From the NCBI GenBank assembly GCA_001899635.1, contig MKVQ01000001.1:201441-265440 (forward strand): 64,000 bases of DNA, given 5' to 3'. The notes under the pieces are model-generated. The model made no database searches, had not been told where the DNA came from, and saw only the letters and a list, made by a program, of their open reading frames with translations. Both the position numbers and the translations under genes were made by a program. Positions 35,308 to 42,918 of this stretch are shown here, piece by piece. Source of the stretch: Myxococcales bacterium 68-20 (GTDB lineage: Bacteria > Myxococcota_A > Polyangia > Polyangiales > Polyangiaceae). Position 1 is the first letter of the stretch. Each line of letters starts with the position of its first letter.

Positions 35308-35380
35308 CGCCTCGTATGGGGATCGAACCCACCTGCACTCCATAGACAGTGGAGCTGCGACCCCAGTCGCATCACGAGGC
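35308..35380 (-). tRNA. tRNA-Asp (GTC)
   Basis: Acceptor GCCTCGT/ACGAGGC, discriminator G, anticodon stem CTCCA/TGGAG with loop CTGTCTA, T-arm GTGGG TTCGATC CCCAT. Confidence 0.9.
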
Positions 35381-35413
35381 TTGAATCGATTCGTCGTTCA
35401 CACGCGGTACTGG

Positions 35414-35485
35414 TGTCCTCGGCAGGAGTCGAACCCGCGTCTGCCGGTTTAGAAGACCAGCGCCTATCCGCTCGGCCACGAGGAC
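35414..35485 (-). tRNA. tRNA-Arg (TCT)
   Basis: Acceptor GTCCTCG/CGAGGAC, loop CTTCTAA, D-arm GCCGAGCGGATAGGC. Very similar to the next Arg gene, so the two probably arose by duplication. Confidence 0.9.
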
Positions 35486-35522
35486 GAAGCTCGAGCCGAC
35501 CCGAGGCGCGCGTGCGCATCGG

Positions 35523-35594
35523 CGTCCCCGGCAGGAGTCGAACCTGCGTTGCCCGGCTTAGGAAACCGGCGCCTCTCCGCTCGGCCACGAGGAC
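35523..35594 (-). tRNA. tRNA-Arg (CCT)
   Basis: Acceptor GTCCTCG/CGGGGAC, anticodon stem CCGGT/GCCGG, loop TTCCTAA, T-arm GCAGG TTCGACT CCTGC. Near-copy of the TCT gene with a changed anticodon arm. Confidence 0.9.
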
Positions 35595-35643
35595 AGCTTG
35601 CTGTCCGCGCGGGCGAGCTCTTCGCGAGCAGGCGCGCGGTCGG

Positions 35644-35715
35644 TGTAGCGTACGGGGATCGCACCCGCCTCCGCTGAGTCACAGTCAGCCCTCGTCACTA
35701 GACGAGTAACGCTAC
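35644..35715 (-). tRNA. tRNA-His (GTG)
   Basis: Acceptor GTAGCGT/ACGCTAC with a G at -1 (35716), anticodon stem GCTGA/TCAGC, loop CTGTGAC. The discriminator is A instead of the usual C. Confidence 0.87.
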
Positions 35716-35800
35716 CACGATGTCATGTCGTCATTTGGTTGAGGTGTGTCAAGGTGTCTATATTTGGAATTGTCGATTCGTTTGGTTGCGACGTGCGTGG

Positions 35801-35872
35801 CACTCCCGGTCGGAATCGAACCGACACCTTCCGCTTGAAAGACGGAGATCCGGACCACTAGATGACGGGAGC
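35801..35872 (-). tRNA. tRNA-Glu (TTC)
   Basis: Acceptor GCTCCCG/CGGGAGT, discriminator G, loop CTTTCAA with U33, T-arm GTCGG TTCGATT CCGAC. It begins 7 bp after the Y-like RNA upstream. Confidence 0.9.
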
Positions 35873-35878
35873 AAGAGG

Positions 35879-36024
35879 GTCGTCCGAGTGAGCAGGCCAT
35901 CGTTCTGATGGCGGCTGGAAATGCCGGTGCCTTGACCACTTGGCTACGACGGCGAAAATCGCCGGCGGTTGGATTCGAACCAACGATCCCATTTGCGTGT
36001 AGGACCTGCTCGGTCGGACGAAGA
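35879..36024 (-). ncRNA. Y-like RNA 4 (permuted tRNA mimic)
   Basis: Order on the minus strand: stem strand TCGTCCG, ACCGAGCAGG, the constant CCTACACGCA, T-arm GTTGG TTCGAAT CCAAC, acceptor CGCCGGC, TTTT-closed turn, acceptor GCCGTCG (one mismatch), D-arm with TGGT, anticodon-like loop ATTTCCA (TTC), a hairpin, then CCTGCTCACTCGGACGA. The ends pair twice (CCTGCTC/GAGCAGG and CGGACGA/TCGTCCG) around an internal loop of the Ro-binding type. Confidence 0.78.
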
Positions 36025-36146
36025 GAGGTGGCTTCGCGAGAGAAGGAGAGGACGCGAGGGTCGCGCATCGCGCGGGCTCGCTCGCGGCTCTCGCGAGGCC
36101 AGATCAGTAGAGTCGGCGTGCCGGGGCAGAGCCGATTCGTGAAAAT

Positions 36147-36353
36147 GTCATCGCCCGAGTGGAGAAACCGGGTGCGTTTTCGTTCCATAAACGAATGCCT
36201 GACCACTAGGCTACCGGCACCGAGAGCTCGGACGATCGGAGGACCGCGAGCGGAGCTCGGCGCAGCGGAGGGCTACGTCGTGCTCGGGGGTACCGGGTTG
36301 GATTCGAACCAACGTTTTGATTGCGTGTAGGGTCTCTTCGGGCGGGCGATGAA
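36147..36353 (-). ncRNA. Y-like RNA 3 (permuted tRNA mimic)
   Basis: Terminal stem CGGGCGATGA/TCATCGCCCG is a perfect 10 bp. The inner helix GGTTTCT/AGAGACC has one wobble. T-arm GTTGG TTCGAAT CCAAC. Acceptor halves GTGCCGG/CCGGTAC are joined by about 70 nt. D-arm GCCTAGTGGTCAGGC, anticodon-like stem TTCGT/ACGAA with loop TTATGGA. It has the same constant words CCTACACGCA and CACTCGG as the other copies. Confidence 0.8.
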
Positions 36354-36518
36354 GCCGTTTCGCGTCGCGAGCGACGCGGAAGTCGAAGCACGGACGAGCG
36401 CCGTGCGGGAGAGGTAGCGCCGGGTCAGGCGGCGAGCCTGCCAGGCGTGGAGCTCAGATGCGAGCTCGGCAAGCTCGGCGTCGATCCGTTGTGCCGGACG
36501 CGCGAGCTGCGAGAGTAG

Positions 36519-36716
36519 GTCTTCACCCGAGTGAACAAGCCTTTGGGGATTCCCATCCTTTTTTAAGGAGCGCCTATACCAGTTTGGCTATCGCCGCGTG
36601 AGGCTCGGTGACTCGAGGAGTCAGCGCGCTTGGGTGACGAGCACCCGGTGCGGCGAGTCGGATTCGAACCGACATGTTCTCGATTGCGTGTAGGGCATCT
36701 TCGGGCGGGTGAAGAA
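36519..36716 (-). ncRNA. Y-like RNA 2 (permuted tRNA mimic)
   Basis: Terminal stem CGGGTGAAGA/TCTTCACCCG is a perfect 10 bp, with internal loop CACT facing CGAAG. T-arm GTCGG TTCGAAT CCGAC. Acceptor GCGGCGA/TCGCCGC is perfect although its halves are in reversed order and joined by about 50 nt with two small hairpins. The D-loop has TGG. The anticodon-like arm (TCCT/AGGA, A-rich loop) lacks U33 and could not decode. The inner helix is weaker than in the other copies. Confidence 0.8.
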
Positions 36717-36841
36717 GATCGATTGGGCTCGCGCGGCGGCTCCGGGCGTGGAGCGCGTGTCACGAATATGGCCGGCGATTGTCGAGCGGCGACGACGCCA
36801 TCGTGTCGCGCGAACGCGAGCCGGAGCTGCGCGGAGAGCGG

Positions 36842-36913
36842 AGCCCGCGTCCGGAGTCGAGCCGGATCCTCCCGGATACAAGGCGGGTGCTCGGCCAGTC
36901 GAGCTCCGCGGGC
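36842..36913 (-). tRNA. tRNA-Thr (TGT)
   Basis: Acceptor GCCCGCG/CGCGGGC is perfect, loop CTTGTAT, T-stem TCCGG/CCGGA. The T-loop begins with C (CTCGACT) and pair 31-39 is C-C. Sister of the CGT gene 240 bp away. Confidence 0.85.
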
Positions 36914-37151
36914 GAGGAGCCTCCTCCTCGGCGCTGCTCGAGCGCCGGAAGAGCCGGCATAGCCGACCGACCCTCGCGACGCGGCGTCTCGACGAGAGGC
37001 CGTATGCATCGCGCCGCGGCGGTGTCGTGCCGCGAGGGCGTTCAGTGTTGGGCTTGCCTGCGGTTCGCGCAAGTCCCTCGCGCCACTTTTTCATGTCGCG
37101 AGGGACGAGAGCGGGAGCGCGGCAAGCGCCGGGCGAATGAGCGAGTGAGGG
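36914..37151 (-). other. 238-nt spacer with a 10-bp hairpin
   Basis: The gap between the two Thr tRNAs holds a perfect inverted repeat, GTCCCTCGCG at 37073-37082 and CGCGAGGGAC at 37097-37106, around a 14-nt loop with a run of five T (A on the transcribed strand). No tRNA or Y motif was found. It could be a processing site or an unassigned small RNA. Confidence 0.4.
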
Positions 37152-37223
37152 AGCCCACGTCCGGAATCGAACCGGATCCTCCCGAATACGAGGCGGGCGC
37201 TCGACCATTCGAGCTGCGCGGGC
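37152..37223 (-). tRNA. tRNA-Thr (CGT)
   Basis: Acceptor GCCCGCG/CGTGGGC with one wobble, loop CTCGTAT, T-arm TCCGG TTCGATT CCGGA. Pair 31-39 is mismatched, as in the TGT sister. Confidence 0.87.
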
Positions 37224-37310
37224 AGGGTGCTCGCGGTGCACGCAGGCCGCGTCCACCGCAGAGTTGCGGAGTGCGAGGCGAGCGCGCCGGCGCGAGCGGG
37301 TGAGAAATTG

Positions 37311-37460
37311 GTTCGTCCGAGTGGAGAATCCGTTGCGATGTGCTCGTGTACGAAACGAGTGCCTTACCGTTTGGCGCGCGGTCCAGCCTTGCGGCTTGGT
37401 GGACCACGTTGGATTCGAACCAACATTGGGTGCGTGTATGGACTCTTCGAGCGGACGAAG
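37311..37460 (-). ncRNA. Y-like RNA 1 (permuted tRNA mimic)
   Basis: Terminal stem CGGACGAA/TTCGTCCG and inner helix GGATTCT/AGAGTCC flank the CACT/CGAAG internal loop. T-arm GTTGG TTCGAAT CCAAC, then acceptor GTGGTCC and ACCA. A hairpin AGCC GCAA GGCT closes the turn, followed by acceptor GGACCGC, D-arm GCCAAACGGTAAGGC and anticodon-like stem CTCGT/ACGAG with loop TTCGTAC. It starts 4 bp from the Asn tRNA. Confidence 0.8.
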
Positions 37461-37463
37461 GGG

Positions 37464-37536
37464 CTCCAGCGGAAGGAATCGAACCTTCGAATGGGCCGGT
37501 TAACAGCCGGCTGCCTGACCACTAGGCTTCGCTGGA
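37464..37536 (-). tRNA. tRNA-Asn (GTT)
   Basis: Acceptor TCCAGCG/CGCTGGA, discriminator G, anticodon stem CCGGC/ACCGG-type with loop TGTTAAC region reading GTT, T-arm GAAGG TTCGATT CCTTC. D-arm GCCTAGTGGTCAGGC matches that of Y-like RNA 3. Confidence 0.88.
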
Positions 37537-37690
37537 ATATGTGCTCGTCACGTACGTACGTGCTGCTGCCGTCTCGACGCGTCCGATCTCTTGCGAGGCG
37601 GAACGACGAAGCGGTCAGCGCGTACGTACGCGACGAGCCTTGGCGCCAAGTTGTCAGAGAGCGAGGGACCCTCGAGTGAGGGGCCGATAG

Positions 37691-37762
37691 TTCCGGGCAC
37701 AGGATTCGAACCTGTCTTTCTGGGTTCAGAGGCCAGTGTCCTGCCAGCTAGACGATCCCGGA
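37691..37762 (-). tRNA. tRNA-Gln (CTG)
   Basis: Acceptor TCCGGGA/GCCCGGA (U1-A72, last pair mismatched), loop CTCTGAA with U33, T-arm ACAGG TTCGAAT CCTGT. Pair 31-39 is C-C. Confidence 0.87.
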
Positions 37763-37830
37763 GCAGGTGACGGCGTGGCGAGCCAGAGAGCGCGCGCACG
37801 TCGCCGGAGCCGCGTCGTTCGACGCAGCGG

Positions 37831-37903
37831 TAGGTCCGGAGGGAATCGAACCCTCACCACCCCGGGTAAGAGCCGGGTGCGCTTCCAGTTGCGCTACGGA
37901 CCT
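37831..37903 (-). tRNA. tRNA-Lys (CTT)
   Basis: Acceptor AGGTCCG/CGGACCT, D-stem GCGC/GCGC, anticodon stem CCCGG/CCGGG with loop CTCTTAC, T-arm GAGGG TTCGATT CCCTC. Confidence 0.9.
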
Positions 37904-38217
37904 ATGAGTAGACGAGTCGTGTCGTGTGTCGGGGAGGTGTTCCTTCGTTCATTGATGCGGTTCGTGCGCGAGCGACGGCCTTGTCGCGTGCGAGACGAAT
38001 CGGCATCAGCAGTGGCCGAAGTGAGAGCGAGATGACTCCGGAGCGACCCATTGCCGAGAGCGGGGATGGAGGGAGAGGAAAGCGCAGTGAGCGCGCGTGA
38101 CGAGGCCGCTCGTCGAGTGCGGCGGCACATGCGCGAGCGATGACTAGCAGAGCGGCGCCACGTGCTGACGTGGCCTTCGGACCGCGTCGATGCTGCATGC
38201 GCGTGGCGCGCGGTGGG

Positions 38218-38290
38218 TGGGACGCGAGGGGATCGAACCCTCATCCCTCGGCTTAAAAGGCCGGTGCTCGGCCGATTGAGCTAGCGTCCC
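38218..38290 (-). tRNA. tRNA-Lys (TTT), first gene of the array
   Basis: Acceptor GGGACGC/GCGTCCC, normal D-arm GCTC..GAGC, loop CTTTTAA, T-arm GAGGG TTCGATC CCCTC. It is the promoter-proximal gene of the minus-strand array. Upstream, TATTCT near 38310 is the only -10-like word and has no good -35. Confidence 0.92.
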
Positions 38291-39303
38291 GTGCGAGCGG
38301 CAAAGAATAGCGTTTGAACGCGCCGCTCACGGGTCAGATACCAAGCTTGAGAAACATGATTGAGTCCTGCGGATAAAGTCGTACTGATCGCGCGCCGTCG
38401 CGGGCGCGCGTGTCTGGGGCATCGGTGCGGGGAGGTGGGCTCGCCCCTTCCTCCTCCGTGCTCGGCTGGAGCCGATCCGGGTGCTCGGGGCCTCCGTCTC
38501 GGCTGGCGCGATCGCCGCGGAAGAGGCCCGCCGCCGTCTCGGTGAAGTCGGCCGTCGAGGACCGCGCATCGCCGATTCGGGGCCCAGAAACAACGAAGGC
38601 CACCTCGGGCGGGAACCCGGGCGGCCTCTACGAACGACTCCGATCGATGGAGACGAAACGAGGGACCGCTAGGGGTCGCCCTCCTCCTGCTTGGCGCGCG
38701 GATTACGCGAACTGCGCGAATGAGGAGCGGCAGCGTGCATGCGGCGATCGGCCTGCTGGAGACCGAAGAGACCGCCAAAGACGATCGACAGAGAGGCCGA
38801 GCTCACGATCGAGCTTGGGCCGTTCGGGCGGGCGAAACCGCCATAGACAGGGCGACCCCACGCGCGAGCCGCCCGTCCTTCGGACGCGAGGCACGCCAAG
38901 CCGTTGCGCCGGAGCGCCTCAGCTGTCGTCCTTTTGTCTCGAAGGGAGAGAATCACGCGGAACTCGCACGCCCGGGGTCTCCGGGACGTGCCTCCATGGT
39001 GGAGAGTCGGTTGCCTTTGGACGCTCCCGGCAGGAGCGGCATTCAAGCTATAGCTCTCGGTTTCGCGCCGCGCAAGGTTTTAAAGCAAAAAAATGTCTCG
39101 AGGGCGGGGAGGATGGCGCGACGAACAAACAAGATTGTTCCGCCGAGCATCGTCGAGCCATTCGGAAAGTGTCGGGCGCCGCGCCGCTTTCCTCCCGCAA
39201 TCGGGGGCCACCACGACTCGAGTTCGCCGCGCGGCGGCTGACATCGCGCAAACTAGCGACGGCATCGACGCTTGCTCGAAGGCGGCGAGGACCACGGCGA
39301 AGG
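38291..39303. other. array upstream region without clear genes
   Basis: About 1 kb of mixed-composition DNA. Minus-strand frames (for example around 38700-39040) are short and arginine-rich and match nothing known. It contains one terminator-like hairpin at 38598-38626. It presumably holds the promoter of the tRNA/Ro60 array. Confidence 0.45.
38585..38626 (-). terminator. terminator-like GC hairpin
   Basis: On the minus strand GGCCGCCCGGG and CCCGAGGTGGCC form a stem, followed by TTCGTTGTTTCTG. The shape is like attenuators ahead of operons. It would stop leftward transcription about 300 bp before the first tRNA, insulating the array or ending a leader transcript. Confidence 0.45.
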
Positions 39304-40116
39304 TCAAGGCCGGGCCGAAGAGGTCGTGCGGCCGGCGGGGGGCCTTACCCGAGCGGGGCGACGCCCGATCTGCAAGATGGTGACGCCCGACAGGATCAGC
39401 GCCATTGCGACGATATCGAGCAATCCGACTGCTTCTCCGGAGATGGCTCCGAGCACCAGCGCGACGACCGGCGGAATATAGGTGGCGCCCGACGCGGCGA
39501 CGGCACCGAGATCGCGCAGAATGAAGTAGTAGAGCAGGTAGGCGAGTCCGATGCCGAGCAGTCCGAGACCGAACACGAGACCAGCGGCCGCCTTCCAGTC
39601 CTCGAGGATCCGGGCCGTGCCTGAGAGATCCGTCAGCGCCAGCAGCATGATGAGGGCGAGCCCCGTCTGCCAGGCGGCCAGAGCCAGCGGCGGAAGGTCG
39701 AGTGGCGAGAGGAACCGGCGAGCGTAGACGAACGACAGCCCGACCGAGAGCGCGCCCGCCAGCATCCACGCTGCGCCCGGCAGTGCCGTCATGCCTGCCC
39801 CTTCTTCCCAGGGGCGTGCGGTGAGGACGATGCCGACGAACGCCACCAGAACGCCGCTACCCATGATGACGTTCGGCCGTTCGTCGTCGAGAAAGAGCAG
39901 CGCGCAGAGAAAGGTGAACAGCGGGATGGAGCCGCTCAACATGCCCGCCATCCCGGAGGGCAACAGGGCCGCTCCCTTGGCGAACGCCAGATAGTAAAAC
40001 GCCGTCGCCAGGACCGACATCACCGCGAAATGCGGAACATGTCGTAGCTGGTCCCGTCGGAGGGCACCGAGACGCGTCGCCGCAAGCACCAGCGGCAAGA
40101 AGCCAAAAGCGACACG
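39304..40116 (-). pseudogene. EamA/DMT-family transporter lacking its N-terminus
   Basis: From about 40116 leftward the frame encodes eight or nine hydrophobic helices of the EamA type (MSVLATAFYYLAFAKGAALLPSGMAGMLSGSIPLFT, then GLAYLLYYFILRDLGAVAASG and PPVVALVLGAISGE). The first helix with the family WGS-type start is absent. Upstream the frame runs into the complement of a LysR gene. It is therefore a 5'-truncated metabolite exporter, probably inactive. Confidence 0.75.
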
Positions 40117-40347
40117 TTCGACGCCGCTCTGGCCGGTCAGGGGGTCGCTCTGGCCTGCCGAGCGTTCGTCGCTCCCGATCTTCGGAGCGGCAGGCTCGTC
40201 CAGGTTTCCGAGCGCGTCTTGACGACCGGATCCGACTACTTTCTCGTGACCCCCGGTCGCGCCAAGCCGCGCGAGGGCGTCCGACAGATCATGCAGTGGC
40301 TCGAGGAGGAAGCGATGCGCGACATCTCCGACGCGCAAACGGACTGA
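40108..40347 (+). pseudogene. LysR-family regulator, C-terminal remnant
   Basis: The frame reads FDAALAGQGVALACRAFVA, DLRSGRLVQVSERVLTTGSDYFLV and REGVRQIMQWLEEEAM. This is the end of a GcvA-type LysR effector domain. The helix-turn-helix and most of the protein are gone. It abuts the truncated EamA gene, so one deletion removed both starts of a divergent regulator/transporter pair. Confidence 0.75.
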
Positions 40348-40366
40348 CCTGTCTGACGAGTTGTCC

Positions 40367-41072
40367 TCAGCGCGTGACGACGAGCGGGGCCGTCACGTTC
40401 GTGAGCGCATCTTGAAGTCCGAAGAATGGCGATGCCTCGACGCGCAGCTCGTAGCGGCCCGCCGGAAGCGGTGCCTCGACGCTCTTGCATGCAGGTGTGA
40501 AGCGAACGAGCCGCGCCTTGTAGCGAAGGCGCTTGGTGAGCGTGCCGCCGGGCGTGAGCACCAGACGGTAATGGGCGCCTCCGCATCCCGTGCCGAATCC
40601 GCAGTGTGGATTGACGAAATCGGCGCGCTTCTTTCCTTGAAAGGCCTGGAGCTCGAGCGACGCGCATCCGGGCTTGAGAACGAGCTCGAGGTCCTCCGTC
40701 GTCGTGTTCGTGAGCGTCAACGCGACGCCGACTTCTTCCCCCGAGCGCACGGACGTTCCATCGATCGAAATCGATGCAGCAAGGCCAGTCAGCGCATGGC
40801 GTGTTGCGGCGCGCGTCGCGCGACAGTCGTCAGGCAGCGCATCGAGCTCGAACGCGCTGCCTCGGCACGCGTCGACCGCCACGGAGGGCGGCGCGCCCGC
40901 GTCGAGCTCGGTCCGCGGCTCCGGCTGCGGCCTCGCCGCCGCCGACCGGAGAGACCTGGATCGTCGGCACGTTTTCGGGCGTCGGCCTTGGGGGAGACGG
41001 CGACGGAGACGCCGCGCACCCGCACGTGAGCGCCAGGGCGAAGAATGCGGTGTGCGTGCAGGATCGGTTCAT
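40367..41072 (-). pseudogene. lipoprotein with a frameshift after the signal
   Basis: A good lipoprotein signal (HTAFFALALTCGC) starts at 41072 in one frame. The mature part lies in another frame (from about 40940): a beta-sandwich-like domain with SVRSGEEVGVALTLTNTTTEDLELVLKPGC and LPAGRYELRVEA. A shift near 40935-40960, in a GGC run, separates them. Either the gene is broken or the reading has an indel. The GTG at 40882 could also start a signal-less product. Confidence 0.5.
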
Positions 41073-41250
41073 CGAACCCGCATCCTAACCGGGCGCCGCG
41101 AGCTCGGTCGCTGTTCGTCTCCGAGCGCCCGGTCGTCCGAGGTTGGCCCATCGGCCGGCCCGAATCGGCCCGGGCCAGGGGCGAGCGGCTCGAAGCCTTT
41201 GGAATCACGCGGACGCGGAGTCGGCATGGTCGTCGCTACGGGGGCTCGTC

Positions 41251-42807
41251 ATGCTGGCGATTGCGCAGAGTGCCGTCCTCGTCGGGATCACGTCGTTCCC
41301 GGTTCGTGTCGAGGTGCAGGCCGAGCGGGGGATCCCGACGTTCGAGCTTGTTGGCCTCGCGGAGGCCGCGGTGCGCGAGAGCCGGGTACGTGTGAAGAGC
41401 GCGCTTGCGGGCGTCGGTGTCGACATCAGCGAGTGCCGCGTCACGGTGAACCTGGCGCCTGCCGACGTGAAGAAGAGCGGCAGCTCGTTCGATCTCGCGA
41501 TCGCGCTCGGCACGCTCGTGGCGCTCGGTGCGATTCCGGAGGAGTCGATCGCGGGCGTCCTTCTGCTCGGGGAGCTGTCGCTCAACGGCGGGATGCAGAG
41601 TCTGCGCGGCGTGGTCGCTCATCTGCTCGGCGCGAAGGAGCGCGGCGTCGTCCGGGCCATCGTCCCGCGTGCGAACGAGCGCGAGGCGGCGCTCGTCGAC
41701 GGGGTGGAAGTGGAGCTCGCCTCGACGCTCGGCGAGATCGTGGACGCGCTCCGTGGCAAGGGCGCGCTACGCCAGCCGAAGGTCGTCGCATCGGCGACCG
41801 TGACGTCGCCGATCGACGATCTCTCCGACGTTCGCGGCCAGCACGGGGCGCGGCGCGCGCTCGAGATCTGCGCGAGCGGCGCGCACAACCTCTTGATGAT
41901 GGGGCCGCCTGGCGCGGGCAAGACGATGCTCGCGCGGCGGCTGCCGGGGATCCTGCCCGCGCTGTCGCGCGAGGAGGCGCTCGAGGTGATCGCGATCCAC
42001 GGCGTCGCCGGGTTGCTCGGGACGACGTCGAGCCTCGTCGTCGAGCGCCCCTTCCGCGCGCCGCATCACACCGCGAGTGACGTGGCGCTCGTGGGCGGCG
42101 GCGAGCACTCGCGTCCGGGGGAGGTGAGCCTCTCGCACCACGGCGTGCTCTTCCTCGACGAGCTGAGCGAGCTGCGACGGACCGCGCTCGAGGCGCTGCG
42201 GCAGCCGCTCGAGGACGGCGTCGTCACGGTCTGCCGGATGCGCATGACGGTGACGTTCCCGGCGCGGCCGATGCTGATCGGCGCGACGAATCCCTGTCCG
42301 TGCGGGAACTACGGCGACGGCACGCCGCGCTGCGGGTGCGGGTTCGAGGCGATTCGCCAGTACCGTCGGCGCCTCAGCGGTCCGTTGCTCGACCGTCTCG
42401 ACTTCCACGTCGTGCTTCCGCGCGTGGATCTCCTCGAGCTGCAGTCGGCGTCGGGCGGGGAATCGAGCGCCGTCGTCCGTGCGCGTGTGGAGGCGTCGCG
42501 CGCGACCCAGCGCGAGCGCTGGCGTCGCGGCGAGGTCTCGGTGCAGGCGAACGCGCACCTCTCGCAGCGCGACGTCGAGCGCGTCTGCGCTCTCGACGCA
42601 ACGGGGAAGGACGTGCTCGCCCAGGCGGTCGAACGTCGCGGGCTCTCGGCGCGTGCCTACGGCAAGGTCCTCCGTCTCGCGCGGACGATCGCCGACATGG
42701 ACGGCGCTACCGCGATCGCGGCGAAGCACGTCATGGAGGCCGTGCTCGGGCGAGTCCTCGATCGCGATCAGACCAACGGGCGGCCGTTCGAGACCGACGC
42801 CGCCTGA
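41251..42807 (+). CDS. YifB/ComM-family Mg-chelatase-like AAA+ ATPase
   Basis: The ChlI N-domain (FELVGLAEAAVRESRVRVKSAL) leads into the AAA+ core with Walker A GPPGAGKT, Walker B VLFLDELSEL, and the CPCGNYGD...CxC zinc loop. The C-terminal helical domain has ARAYGKVLRLARTIAD. At 518 residues it is full length from the ATG at 41251. ComM is a helicase for branch migration in natural transformation. RecA follows 110 bp downstream on the same strand, fitting a recombination unit. Confidence 0.92.
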   Translation: MLAIAQSAVLVGITSFPVRVEVQAERGIPTFELVGLAEAAVRESRVRVKSALAGVGVDISECRVTVNLAPADVKKSGSSFDLAIALGTLVALGAIPEESIAGVLLLGELSLNGGMQSLRGVVAHLLGAKERGVVRAIVPRANEREAALVDGVEVELASTLGEIVDALRGKGALRQPKVVASATVTSPIDDLSDVRGQHGARRALEICASGAHNLLMMGPPGAGKTMLARRLPGILPALSREEALEVIAIHGVAGLLGTTSSLVVERPFRAPHHTASDVALVGGGEHSRPGEVSLSHHGVLFLDELSELRRTALEALRQPLEDGVVTVCRMRMTVTFPARPMLIGATNPCPCGNYGDGTPRCGCGFEAIRQYRRRLSGPLLDRLDFHVVLPRVDLLELQSASGGESSAVVRARVEASRATQRERWRRGEVSVQANAHLSQRDVERVCALDATGKDVLAQAVERRGLSARAYGKVLRLARTIADMDGATAIAAKHVMEAVLGRVLDRDQTNGRPFETDAA

Positions 42808-42918
42808 GCCTCAGCGATTCGGCGCGCGGTCGCGCCCTCGGTTCGAATCCGCACGCGTCGCGATCGCCGGCGATGCGCGCACCGGAATGTCCTCGGCGAA
42901 CGAAGGAGACGAAGGAAC

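Noticed and set aside
35963-37380. Group I introns or ordinary intron-split tRNAs explaining the separated tRNA halves
   Set aside because: Reading each 5' half with the next downstream 3' half gives mismatched acceptors. No P3-P8 core words are visible. The swapped pairing gives matching acceptors and a covarying end stem.
35879-37460. Two-piece tmRNA
   Set aside because: There are four elements, each with a full D-arm and an anticodon-like arm. No tag-peptide reading frame or Ala-type acceptor is seen, and the end stem carries the Y RNA motif.
29695-38290. CRISPR array
   Set aside because: The regular spacing comes from tRNA genes with different sequences. There are no identical direct repeats and no cas genes.
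39080-39769. 229-aa minus-strand frame
   Set aside because: It overlaps the EamA frame out of register and has shadow-type composition.
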